64,000 bases of DNA from 55-13 sp964501275 (GTDB lineage: Bacteria > Armatimonadota > Fimbriimonadia > Fimbriimonadales > Fimbriimonadaceae), in assembly GCA_964501275.1 (NCBI GenBank), contig CAZCSP010000002.1, positions 140,336 through 204,335 of the forward strand, written 5' to 3'. The position numbers were made by a program, and so were the translations under genes. Shown one piece after another: positions 1 through 7,586 of the stretch (the first letter of the stretch is position 1; every line of letters starts with the position of its first letter). Under the pieces are notes generated by a model. The model did not search any database. It was not told the origin of the DNA and saw nothing but the letters and a program-made list of their open reading frames with translations.

Positions 1-225
1 CGTGTAGGAGAGGCCCTTCTTAATGCCTCCCGTAAGCAAGGTGCACAGTCCGAAGAAGGCCCCCAGGCCACAAAGGCAAAGCAGGATTGTGTTCAGACGG
101 ATGTCTTCGGGGGTCTGGCTGTAGAACCTGCCCGAAAGGAAAAGGGGAAGAAAACCCACGCCTGCCAACAGCAAGACCAAGCCGGCCCATCGGGCGAAAC
201 TTGGAGACTTGATAAGGCTAGTCAT
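1..225 (-). CDS. Membrane protein, N-terminal part (runs off the window edge)
   Basis: An open frame of 75 codons begins with ATG at 225 and is still open at base 1. A GGAGG lies about 9 nt upstream of the start. Two hydrophobic stretches, about residues 13-31 and 46-66, look like membrane helices separated by a short polar segment. The gene follows the sugar-importer permease on the same strand but is separated from it by the GIY-YIG element. It could be the N-terminus of the importer's second permease with extra helices, but no permease signature is visible in this fragment. Confidence 0.6.
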   Translation of the reverse strand, partial: MTSLIKSPSFARWAGLVLLLAGVGFLPLFLSGRFYSQTPEDIRLNTILLCLCGLGAFFGLCTLLTGGIKKGLSYT

Positions 226-244
226 CCGCCTGCCCTCCGTAGCC

Positions 245-1015
245 GCCGACGCGAAGCGTGTAGCCGTGGGCAGGGACCCGCGAGGAGGGTTGTAGTGTGA
301 CCTCTACATTCCCGCAAGATACGGCGTCATCCTGAGCGAGCCAGAAGACGCTTGTAGTGAGGCTAATTGCTTGTCGCGAGTCGAAGGACCTCACCCGCTC
401 TACTGAAGATAGCCATAGACGCCCACCTCTCGTTCGGGCGGCATGCACCAGAACGGATCGTTGTACCAATCGTGAGCCAGGTCTGCCCAAGTCGGGTTCT
501 CCTCTTCGATCAGCGCGATCTTCTTGGATCGTCGCCAGCCCTTGAGTTGCTTCTCCCTTTGAATCGCGAGGCGCATCAAGGAAAAACGCTCGAAGTACAC
601 CAAGCGGTCGGCGTGGTACTTCTTCGAGAACCCTTCGAAAACGCCTGTCTTGTGCTTCCAAGTTCTCCAGAGGAGGTCGCTGGTCACGCCAATGTACAGC
701 ACTCGGCTTCTGCTGGCCAAGATATACACTGCCGGGCGCTTTTCCACGCTCCCGTACTCGCCAAGAGGTTGTGCAGCTCCTTCTAGCGGGTGAGGTCCTT
801 CGACTCGCGACAAGCAAGTGGTTGTGGCAATAGCACTCGGCGGCTCGCTCAGGATGACGCCGTGTTCGTGGTAGCGGGTGAGGTCCTTCGACTCGCGACA
901 AGCAAGCTGCCACACTGCGAACTCCTTCTGGCTCGCTCAGGATGACGCCGTATCTAGTGGAGAGATACAAGCCTTCTCTCAGGTCCCTGCCCACGGCTAC
1001 ACGCTTCGCGTCGGC
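245..1015. mobile_element. 771-bp element with 34-bp perfect terminal inverted repeats and a GIY-YIG gene
   Basis: Bases 245-278 and 982-1015 are exact reverse complements over 34 nt. Inside them, 321-342 and 370-399 are mirrored by the right half: the module GGTCCTTCGACTCGCGAC occurs at about 790 and again at about 883, and GGCTCGCTCAGGATGACG follows each copy. The element therefore has nested inverted repeats around one gene. It lies between an importer permease and the next same-strand gene. No transposase other than the GIY-YIG protein is present. A shortened copy of the inner module without a gene lies near 62000-62156. Confidence 0.75.
400..747 (-). CDS. GIY-YIG domain endonuclease, single-domain
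   Basis: The 115-residue product has the GIY-YIG core: VYILASRSRVLYIGVT near the N-terminus (the two conserved Tyr segments), an Arg in the following helix (LLWRTWKHK) and a metal-binding Glu in IQREKQLKGW. This is the small UPF0213/UvrC-like form that is nearly all nuclease domain. GTG at 747 is chosen because upstream codons are only translated repeat DNA. The gene sits inside the inverted-repeat element at 245-1015. Members of this family cleave DNA with a single metal ion; a role in moving the surrounding repeats is inference. Confidence 0.8.
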   Translation of the reverse strand: MEKRPAVYILASRSRVLYIGVTSDLLWRTWKHKTGVFEGFSKKYHADRLVYFERFSLMRLAIQREKQLKGWRRSKKIALIEEENPTWADLAHDWYNDPFWCMPPEREVGVYGYLQ

Positions 1016-1040
1016 TCGCCCAAACGGAGAACCAAGCGCC

Positions 1041-1066
1041 ATCCCCAACCCCTTCAAAGGGGCTTT
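1041..1066. repeat. G/C-rich hairpin repeat (family E)
   Basis: CCCCTTCAAAGGGG followed by CTTTTT lies just past the stop of the permease gene. The same AGCCCC(T)TTGA(A)GGGGTTGGGG pattern recurs at 44177-44203 and 44275-44302. Read on the plus strand it looks like a terminator, but the adjacent genes are on the minus strand, so it is treated as a dispersed repeat. Confidence 0.5.
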
Positions 1067-1077
1067 TTGACCTTGCA

Positions 1078-1968
1078 TCATGCCGCGCTGTACCCCTTCA
1101 ACTGGCTCTTCATCATTCGGAACTGCACCAATGAGATCGCCGCAATCGCGACCAATAATACGAACGACTTGGCGGACGCCAAACCGGTATTGAAATTCAC
1201 CCATGCCTCGGTATAGATGTGGTAGCCCACTACGTCCGTCGATCCCTCGGGGCCGCCCTGGGTCATCATGTAGATCGGGGTGAAAATCTGGAGAGCGGAG
1301 ATGGTGGAGGTGACGACTACGAAGAACGTCGTCGGGATTAGCATCGGCAGGGTGATGCGCCAGAACGCTCGCCACCCCGTCGCGCCATCCAAAGCCCCCG
1401 CCTCATAAAGCTCCGGCGGAATCCCGACCAGTCCCGCCAGAAACAGCACCATGCGGGGGCCGAGCCCGGTGAAGACCGACATGATCACCACCGCCCACAT
1501 CGCCCACTCGATCTGGTCCAGAAAGGCCGTCTTGTTGTCGATCCCCAGGAGGCCCAGAGCCGTGTTGATCATCCCGGTCTCGGGCAGGTAGACGTACTGC
1601 CAGAGCATCGCGATGGCGACGCCGCTGGAGATCGCGGGGATGTAGTAGAGCGTGCGGAACAGGGTGATGCCCTTGAGCTTCTGGTTCACCATGATCGCTA
1701 CCGCAAGAGCCACGATCAGGCCCAGGGGGACGCTCAGCAAAGCGTATCGCGCCGAGTTCCCGAGAGCGTTCAGGAAGGATTGCTCGGTCATCGCGAACGT
1801 GTAGTTCTCAACTCCCGCAAACTCGCGCTCGGAACTCACCAACCTCGTCCTGAACAGGCTCAGTCCGAGCGCGTACAGGATCGGGATCATCGCAAACACC
1901 ATCAGATGCAGGAAGGCGGGCGCGATAAAGGCCCATCCCCAGCGACTCTCCCGACGATTCATACTCAC
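1078..1968 (-). CDS. Carbohydrate ABC transporter permease, MalF/UgpA type
   Basis: Inner-membrane subunit of a sugar importer, 296 aa, with about six hydrophobic segments. The permease signature EAGALDGATGWRAFWRITLP (EAA loop, which contacts the ATPase) lies at about residue 190-210, followed by a final pair of helices. The chosen GTG start forms a GTGA overlap with the stop of the binding-protein gene, indicating coupled translation; ATG two codons later is the alternative. The partner MalG-type permease and the ATPase are not seen in the window; the next gene begins only after the GIY-YIG element. Confidence 0.9.
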   Translation of the reverse strand: MSMNRRESRWGWAFIAPAFLHLMVFAMIPILYALGLSLFRTRLVSSEREFAGVENYTFAMTEQSFLNALGNSARYALLSVPLGLIVALAVAIMVNQKLKGITLFRTLYYIPAISSGVAIAMLWQYVYLPETGMINTALGLLGIDNKTAFLDQIEWAMWAVVIMSVFTGLGPRMVLFLAGLVGIPPELYEAGALDGATGWRAFWRITLPMLIPTTFFVVVTSTISALQIFTPIYMMTQGGPEGSTDVVGYHIYTEAWVNFNTGLASAKSFVLLVAIAAISLVQFRMMKSQLKGYSAA

Positions 1969-3251
1969 CGTTTGACCTGCCTCTTGGCGAGTTCCGAGTC
2001 GATGCGCTCCGCGGCTTTGGTAAGAGCTTCTTTGGGGTCGCGTCCGTTCTTTAGCACGCTGTCCATCGCGTTCTTCGCCTGGGTCTCCACCATCTCAAAC
2101 CCCTCGACCACGGTTCCATAGGGCGCTCGGCTGGTGGGGATGATCGGGAGGAACATCGCTTCCAGCGGGTCCCGGCCCCGCTCCTCGCTCACGTCCTTGC
2201 GGGCGTCAATGGCGATGCCGGTCTGGTTGAGGACGAGCCGGGATTTGTAAGAGGTCATAAACTTGATGAACTTCCAGGCGGCTTCGGGGTGCTTGGCGCG
2301 CTTGGTGATGGCGTAACCCGACTCGTACATGACCGTCACCGGCTTGCCCGTGTTGTTGGGAAGCATCACGACGCCCAGGTCGTCGAGCGTTATTCGAGGC
2401 TTGCCGTCTGGTCCTTTGGGAGCCGCCGAATAGCCAACCATCGCCCAGTGCCCGCTCACCGTCATCGCCGCCTGGCCATTGGCAAAGGGGTCGACCCCCA
2501 TCGCCGCCGATTGGCTGAGGGTCGGGGCGGAGCGGTCTTCATTGATGATGGTCCGCAGGAACTCGATGGTCTTCACATTCTCGGGCGAATCCAGGTAGCC
2601 GCTGGCTTGCTTGAGATCGGGGGAGAACACGTCGCCGCCATTGTTCCACAGCCACATGATCCAACCAGGGAACCAGTTGGCGAACACGAACCCGTATTGG
2701 TCCTTCTTGGTCAGGCGCTTGGCCGCGTTGCGGAACTGGTCGAAGTTCCAGCCGTTCTGAGGGTAAGGGACGCCCGCCGCGTCGAAGAGCCGCTTGTTGT
2801 AGTACATCACCATCGGGGTGAAGTCGTTGGGGATAGCGTAGAGCGCGTCTCCTCGGCGGGCGATGTCCACGATGTTGGGATAGAAATCGTCCAGGCTGAA
2901 TTCGGGATCTTTCTCGATGATCGGGGTGAGGTCCAAGAGCATTCCGCTGTTGATGAACAGGGCGGAGCTGGAGGCGTCGAGGGTGGCGATATCCGGTGAG
3001 ACGCCCGCATTGTGGGCGAGGATCATTTTCGAGACGTACTCTTTGTCCCCCGGAATCCCCTCGATCACCACTTTGATGCCTGGGTTTTGCCGCTCGAACT
3101 CGGCGTAGAGGGCGCGTTGCTTGGCGGCGAAATCCGACTCGTCGTCGGCCCCGCCCCAATTGGCGACTCGGATCACAATCCGCCGATCAGCCTCTGCCGC
3201 GCAACCCGACAGGCACAGCGCCATTGCCAACAGGCCGATCCATCGCCTCAT
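1965..3251 (-). CDS. Sugar ABC transporter substrate-binding lipoprotein
   Basis: Extracellular solute-binding protein of family 1 type, 428 aa. The N-terminus is a lipoprotein signal with lipobox LSGC (Cys about residue 17). The mature part follows the family pattern: IRVANWGG strand, KYxSKMILAHNAG-like segment, YAIPNDFTPMVMYYNKRLFDAAGVPYP hinge region and a C-terminal WKFIKFMTS motif. ATG at 3251 is preferred over an in-frame TTG three codons earlier. It is the first gene of a two-gene operon with the permease and probably delivers a sugar or oligosaccharide; the ligand cannot be read from the sequence. Confidence 0.9.
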   Translation of the reverse strand: MRRWIGLLAMALCLSGCAAEADRRIVIRVANWGGADDESDFAAKQRALYAEFERQNPGIKVVIEGIPGDKEYVSKMILAHNAGVSPDIATLDASSSALFINSGMLLDLTPIIEKDPEFSLDDFYPNIVDIARRGDALYAIPNDFTPMVMYYNKRLFDAAGVPYPQNGWNFDQFRNAAKRLTKKDQYGFVFANWFPGWIMWLWNNGGDVFSPDLKQASGYLDSPENVKTIEFLRTIINEDRSAPTLSQSAAMGVDPFANGQAAMTVSGHWAMVGYSAAPKGPDGKPRITLDDLGVVMLPNNTGKPVTVMYESGYAITKRAKHPEAAWKFIKFMTSYKSRLVLNQTGIAIDARKDVSEERGRDPLEAMFLPIIPTSRAPYGTVVEGFEMVETQAKNAMDSVLKNGRDPKEALTKAAERIDSELAKRQVKR

Positions 3252-3328
3252 CCCCGTCAAGGTACCCGCGATGATCCCAGACCAGTTCCCCAGTGGTGAA
3301 TGGGGAGAAGCGTTGGGGATTGGGGGTT

Positions 3329-3402
3329 CTTGGTTTTAGGTTTTTGGTTTTAGGTTGGCCTGAGCAGCCAGGCCAACCTAAAACCAAAAACCTAAAACCA
3401 AG
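3329..3402. repeat. 34-bp perfect inverted repeat with 6-nt loop
   Basis: Bases 3329-3362 and 3369-3402 are exact reverse complements, built from T/G-rich words such as GGTTTTAGGTTTTTGG. The hairpin lies between two divergent genes (starts at 3251 and 3428), so it cannot be a terminator for either. It may be a dispersed palindromic element or shape the shared promoter region. Confidence 0.85.
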
Positions 3403-3427
3403 CGCCGTCCCCCGGTACCCTATTCCC

Positions 3428-4300
3428 ATGCCCAATCCTTGGCAACAGTTCTTCGACTCCCACGCTCCCTACTACGACCAGAACCCGTTTGCCCAGCATA
3501 CGGTGCAGGAGGTGGACTTCTTCCTATCCCTCTTCCCCCTCCTCCCCGGCGCGTCCATTTTGGATATGGGGTGCGGGACAGGGCGACATGCGGTGGAGTT
3601 GGCGAAGCGGGGCTATCAGGTGACGGGGGTTGATATCTCGGCGGGCATGTTAGCGCAGGCCCGGAAGAAGGCGGAGGAAGCGGGGGTTGCGGTGGAGTGG
3701 GTGCAGGCAGATGCGACAAAGCCCCTTCCTCCCCAAAGGTTGGGGAGGAAGGGGTTTGAGGTTGTAAGTGCCGCCGAGCCTTTAGAAAATGACAAGTTTG
3801 GCAGCGATGACAAGCGAGACCTCCTCCCCCCCGCCCCCTCCTCCAAGACGAACCACTTGGAGGAGGGGGGGCTTTTTGACGCCGCGATATCGCTCTGCGA
3901 AGGCGGGTTTGGCCTGATTGCCCAAGGGGAGGACGCGGAGGCTCATGATCTGGCCATCCTCAAGAACATCGCCGCCCATCTCAAGCCCGCCGCCCCCTTC
4001 CTCCTCACCGCGCTCAACGGCTACCAGGTGATTCGGCAGATGAAGGATGAGCACGTCCAAGCTGGCCGCTTCGACCCCGCGACGATGGTTTCCAACTACG
4101 AAGACCAGTTCGACCTGCCCGAGGGGCCAAAGATCGTGAACATCCACGAGCGCCTGTTCATCCCGCCCGAGATGGTCAAGCTTCTGGCGCAGGCGGGTCT
4201 CCGATGCGACCGGGTCTTTGGCGGAACGGCGGGGAGTTGGGGGCAGAGGCCGCTCAGCCTGGACGAGATCGAGGTTATGTACGTCTGCCGCAAGGCATAG
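3428..4300 (+). CDS. Class I SAM-dependent methyltransferase with an in-frame repeat insertion
   Basis: Product of 290 aa. Motif I is LDMGCGTGRHAVELAKRG (about 45-62), with the acidic motif II VTGVDIS and motif III-like VQADATKPLPP. Directly after this, about 50 residues (98-149) are encoded by hairpin repeat DNA; the normal fold resumes at FDAAISLCEGGFGLI. Without the insert the length is about 240 aa, usual for the family. ATG 3428 is taken because the frame upstream is only the 3329-3402 hairpin. The substrate is unknown. The insert falls in the Rossmann core between motif III and the next strand, so activity may be altered. Confidence 0.85.
   Translation: MPNPWQQFFDSHAPYYDQNPFAQHTVQEVDFFLSLFPLLPGASILDMGCGTGRHAVELAKRGYQVTGVDISAGMLAQARKKAEEAGVAVEWVQADATKPLPPQRLGRKGFEVVSAAEPLENDKFGSDDKRDLLPPAPSSKTNHLEEGGLFDAAISLCEGGFGLIAQGEDAEAHDLAILKNIAAHLKPAAPFLLTALNGYQVIRQMKDEHVQAGRFDPATMVSNYEDQFDLPEGPKIVNIHERLFIPPEMVKLLAQAGLRCDRVFGGTAGSWGQRPLSLDEIEVMYVCRKA
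3718..3874 (+). repeat. Two-hairpin repeat inserted in frame in the methyltransferase gene
   Basis: The first hairpin, near 3723-3755, pairs CCCCTTCCTCCCCAA with its complement around AGG. The second, near 3831-3871, pairs CCCCCTCCTCCAAG with CTTGGAGGAGGGGG. The outer ends AAAGCCCC and GGGGCTTT are mirrored. The protein family has no counterpart to the encoded residues. The architecture (two hairpins in tandem, mirrored outer ends) matches a REPIN-like unit of family E. Confidence 0.65.
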
Positions 4301-4301
4301 C

Positions 4302-7300
4302 TCAGTCCTCCACCCGATGCACGGTCGCCCATATCTCGCGCTTGGCGTCCAGATCGCGAGTCTGCTTGCGGCCTTCCACGATGTCCAGGTAGACGGTGGC
4401 GATCTCGTAGGGTCGAAGGGAGATTGGAATCCGAGTCACCCCCTCCTTGTTTTCCGCGGTCGCAGATTTGTCTGGTCGGGAGTGTGTATCGCGAGAAAAT
4501 GAGGAGGGGGCCGGGGGGTGGAGTGTCTCGATGATCTGGCCCAAATGGTTCGTCTTATAAGCCGCCGCCACCGTCCCCGCCACCGTCAGAGTCGCCTCGG
4601 TCTCCAACCCATCAAACTCCACCAACCGCACCACAAACGGATACCCCATCCCCTTCCCGGCATAGTTCTCGATATGCTTGCCGGAGAAGTCTTCGGTTTC
4701 CCGATAGAAGGCGGTCGGGATGACGTTTGGGGCGTCGCAGGATAGGGCAGAGAACACTTTCAGGCATCTCGATAAGCGCATGGGCTCCTTGGTATTGGCA
4801 ACCTTCCAACACGTTGAGGCGGGCCAGTCGCCGTGGGGAATGACTGTAATACCCACCTGGACCGACCGGTCGAACTCGTTCTCGTCCCACGGATCGTAGC
4901 TCGTCATCACACACTGAACCGAGTCCTCGCCCCGGAACCATTGCTTGGGCGACACTTGCCGCACCATCACCCCGCGCACTCCTTCTGAGAAATCCACGAA
5001 GCTCAGCCCGAAGAACGCACTTTCCACCTCCTCAAACCACTGAGGCGAGGTCATCCAATCGCCGGTCGGGTACTTCTTGCGCCCCTTTGATCGCCCCTTT
5101 ACGTCAACGACGCCGTAGGGAGTATCGGTGCGGATCATCTTTCCGAGGGTTCGGAATGGCAGGTCGAGCTTCAGCGCCCCACGGAATCCGCCGTTGAGGG
5201 GTCGATCCACGTGAAACTCGACATCAATTCGGAAGCCGCCGCCTTTGGCATCGAATCTGATGGTGCACTCGTACGGGTGATCGTTTATTTGGCACCACCA
5301 CATGGCGTACCAATTCCCTACTTCCCACCTCGGCACCCCCACCTCGACGAACTCTGACGCTATGGGTAACAGCGACACTGGATGCGAGAACACTCCGTCC
5401 GGAAAGTCAGGGGTCGTCAGTTCGAGGATCGTTGCCGTCGCCAAATCGACCACCACCCGAAGCCTTTCATACTCGAACGAGGCGATCTCCCCCTCGACGT
5501 TCCAATCTGGGCCTGATTTCAACTCTAAATCCTGGGCCGGACCAAACCCGAACGGCTCGATTCCCCCTACCTCCCAACCGTTTGGATTGAACGCCCCTCC
5601 GACCTCCGGAAACTCGCGGAAACTACCTTTCACCCGATCAGAGAAAGACTTCGACAACCGGTCGATCCACGCATAGTCAGCCTTCGCTATATGCGAGCAC
5701 AGCCCCTCGCACTCGTCGTTGTCATGATGCTGTGCAGAGAGTAGCTTCCGCCACGCCTCTTCCAACTCCCAGGTCGGATAGACATCCCACTGCGCATAGG
5801 GTCGGCCGAACAGGGAAAGGACGGAGAAGAGGGATTCAAAAGAAGTTAACCCTTCCTCAGCTTGACGAGACCGCTCCCGGATAAAATCTGCATTCTTCCC
5901 CAAAGACATTCCATGCCAAACCTCGTCCATAGAGTATCTGCGCACGGGCGGCGTGGCATGGGCGTCCCGCCCATGGTTTCCATGACCGTCCCGGTCATGT
6001 AGCCCGACTGTATCTGCATCCACCTTGTAGCTTGGAGACGGCTTCCTGTAGACCCAAGGCCAGTCGGGCATTCCCGCCTTTGCGGGATTCTGCATGACAT
6101 ATCGAATCTGGTTCCCCAAGTCCTGCTCGCCTCGAACAAGATGGTCGTAGTACTGCGCCTGCCAAACGGTGCCCGACCGCCCCAAATGTTTATTGATCTC
6201 ATGGGCGGTAAAGGATTTCCAAGAGTGCAGAATCTTGTCCAAGCTGTGGTCTTGGCGGGGCTGGACAACGGCGTGGACATGGTTTGGCATCACCGCGTAG
6301 GCCAGGAGATCGTATCGACCTCCGTCAAAGTGGCGCAGAGCGTTGGCTACGATCTCGGCGCAACGAGGCTCCCTTAGCAAACACGCTCCGTGCCCGGCGT
6401 CGAGGGCTTTTTCAACCTTCTCCGTGCGCAAACGCATCAACTCATAGGCCAAGGCGGTGGACTTCAACCTTCCCTCGTCGTGCATCTTCTGCAGAACGTC
6501 CCGCTCTTCCGAATACTGTTGCTGAATATGCTTGGGCAGAGCGTCTTCTAGTCGGAAGGTGACCGCATAGGTTGCCCCGTCTTTTGTCCAGTGAGGAAGA
6601 TAGGCGCCTTGCCTAATGTCTAGCTCGGATTCAGCGTCTGAGGAGTGCCCAGCCTGTATCTCGGACGAGACGTCCGAGGAAACCATGGGCGGGACGCCCA
6701 TGCCACTTGCCACGCCACGCAAGTACTCCCCCAGCGTCGCCATCCGAATCTCAAACCGCTCATCTGCCAATAGCTCCCGCATCTTGGGAAGCAAGACCTC
6801 GCTTCGGCACATCCAATCGGGAGACGGCATGAGTTCCAGCCACTGGAGGATGAGAGGCGTTGGGTCTTGGGCATTCGGTGTTGGGGGTGTTTCGGCTAAC
6901 TCCGCAAACGTCGCATCCATGTCCTCCGGCCACTGGTGCAGGTTCAGCTTGTTCCGAGTCGCACATAGCAACCTCGACCCATCCTGGCCCTCCCACCAAA
7001 CCACTGGCACATCCTCTTTCGGAACCTCCGGGGTGTGCCAGGTCCATTGGAAGAAGAGCGACGCGTACTCAAACCCGCATCCTTTTAGCATCTGGGGAAG
7101 CTGGGGGAAGAAGTCGAACTCTTCTTCCCAAAACGTCTTCGGCCAGACTCCCAACAGCCGCCGAACCGTTCTGGCTCCATAAATCCGTTGCCGGATATTC
7201 GACTCCCCGCCGTGGAACAGGCCGTAAGGCTGGCCATAAGAGCATCCCACCGGCTCGATGATCCCCGCCTGCACCGCCTCCCGAAGCTCCGCCAAAGCCT

Positions 7301-7490
7301 CCGGGTCCTCGGCGGCCAACTTCTCGTAGCCGATCCCGTCGAAGTTGACGTTCCCCCGCGCCCCGGTCTCCCGGCAAAAGTGGAGCATGTCCTGGATCGA
7401 GCCGGGAAGGACGTGGTAGCCCCACAGCCACTGCATATCTACCCAATGCATGTGGTTTCCGAAGGTGTAGTAGAGGGGAATTTTGGCCAT
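4302..7490 (-). CDS. GH38-like glycoside hydrolase carrying an in-frame RAYT transposase insertion
   Basis: Frame of 1062 aa from ATG 7490. Residues 1-261 resemble the catalytic part of GH38-type alpha-mannosidases: a His-rich N-terminus (FGNHMHW), ESNIRQ, and WPKTFWEEEFDFFPQLPQMLKG with a likely catalytic Asp. Residues about 262-513 are a complete RAYT with flanking repeats. From about 514 (PPVRRYSMDEVWHGMSLGKNAD) the hydrolase resumes, with beta-rich C-terminal domains to the end. A second, repeat-derived insert covers about 991-1020. Without both inserts the length is about 780 aa. Substrate and activity are unproven. Upstream codons to 7670 run into the fabD promoter region, so they are not used. 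Confidence 0.75.
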   Translation of the reverse strand: MAKIPLYYTFGNHMHWVDMQWLWGYHVLPGSIQDMLHFCRETGARGNVNFDGIGYEKLAAEDPEALAELREAVQAGIIEPVGCSYGQPYGLFHGGESNIRQRIYGARTVRRLLGVWPKTFWEEEFDFFPQLPQMLKGCGFEYASLFFQWTWHTPEVPKEDVPVVWWEGQDGSRLLCATRNKLNLHQWPEDMDATFAELAETPPTPNAQDPTPLILQWLELMPSPDWMCRSEVLLPKMRELLADERFEIRMATLGEYLRGVASGMGVPPMVSSDVSSEIQAGHSSDAESELDIRQGAYLPHWTKDGATYAVTFRLEDALPKHIQQQYSEERDVLQKMHDEGRLKSTALAYELMRLRTEKVEKALDAGHGACLLREPRCAEIVANALRHFDGGRYDLLAYAVMPNHVHAVVQPRQDHSLDKILHSWKSFTAHEINKHLGRSGTVWQAQYYDHLVRGEQDLGNQIRYVMQNPAKAGMPDWPWVYRKPSPSYKVDADTVGLHDRDGHGNHGRDAHATPPVRRYSMDEVWHGMSLGKNADFIRERSRQAEEGLTSFESLFSVLSLFGRPYAQWDVYPTWELEEAWRKLLSAQHHDNDECEGLCSHIAKADYAWIDRLSKSFSDRVKGSFREFPEVGGAFNPNGWEVGGIEPFGFGPAQDLELKSGPDWNVEGEIASFEYERLRVVVDLATATILELTTPDFPDGVFSHPVSLLPIASEFVEVGVPRWEVGNWYAMWWCQINDHPYECTIRFDAKGGGFRIDVEFHVDRPLNGGFRGALKLDLPFRTLGKMIRTDTPYGVVDVKGRSKGRKKYPTGDWMTSPQWFEEVESAFFGLSFVDFSEGVRGVMVRQVSPKQWFRGEDSVQCVMTSYDPWDENEFDRSVQVGITVIPHGDWPASTCWKVANTKEPMRLSRCLKVFSALSCDAPNVIPTAFYRETEDFSGKHIENYAGKGMGYPFVVRLVEFDGLETEATLTVAGTVAAAYKTNHLGQIIETLHPPAPSSFSRDTHSRPDKSATAENKEGVTRIPISLRPYEIATVYLDIVEGRKQTRDLDAKREIWATVHRVED
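4437..4521 (-). repeat. G/C-rich hairpin repeat inserted in frame in the hydrolase C-terminus
   Basis: CACCCCCTCCTTGTTTTC at 4437 faces GAAAATGAGGAGGGGG at 4494-4510, making an imperfect inverted repeat of about 85 bp. It encodes about 30 Pro/Ser/Lys-rich residues (about 991-1020) between two beta strands of the hydrolase. The same C-rich palindrome style occurs in the methyltransferase next door (3718-3874). Confidence 0.6.
5953..6706 (-). mobile_element. REP-associated tyrosine transposase (RAYT, Y1/HUH) with flanking inverted REPINs, inside a host gene
   Basis: The element begins GTGGCATGGGCG and ends with its exact complement; 29 nt are shared between the two ends. Each end is a two-hairpin REPIN (5953-5999 and about 6659-6706). 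Between them lies an intact transposase read in the host gene's frame: GAYLPHWTKDGATYAVTFRL start motif, HUH-type MPNHVHAVVQP (His 404 and 406 of the fusion) and the catalytic Tyr in QIRYVMQNPAKAG (Tyr 464). There is no stop codon or frameshift. The insert with one flanking base on each side is 756 nt, a multiple of three. RAYTs mobilise REP sequences in trans (known for the family). Confidence 0.85.
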
Positions 7491-7586
7491 CGTGAGATTG
7501 TAGATTCTCCCGCCGCGACCCCGCCGAGAAAGGTGAATCGCGACCAGGTTTTGCGTTTTACCGGGCGTGGCCCCCACAATAGGGGA

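Noticed and set aside
1046..1066. Terminator for the sugar importer operon
   Set aside because: The T-run lies on the plus strand side, whereas the operon is transcribed on the minus strand; the same hairpin recurs elsewhere as a repeat.
218..1375. Long open frame on the minus strand covering the GIY-YIG element and part of the permease
   Set aside because: It runs in another frame through the permease gene and translated repeat arms; its composition (Arg/Pro-rich) is that of a shadow frame.
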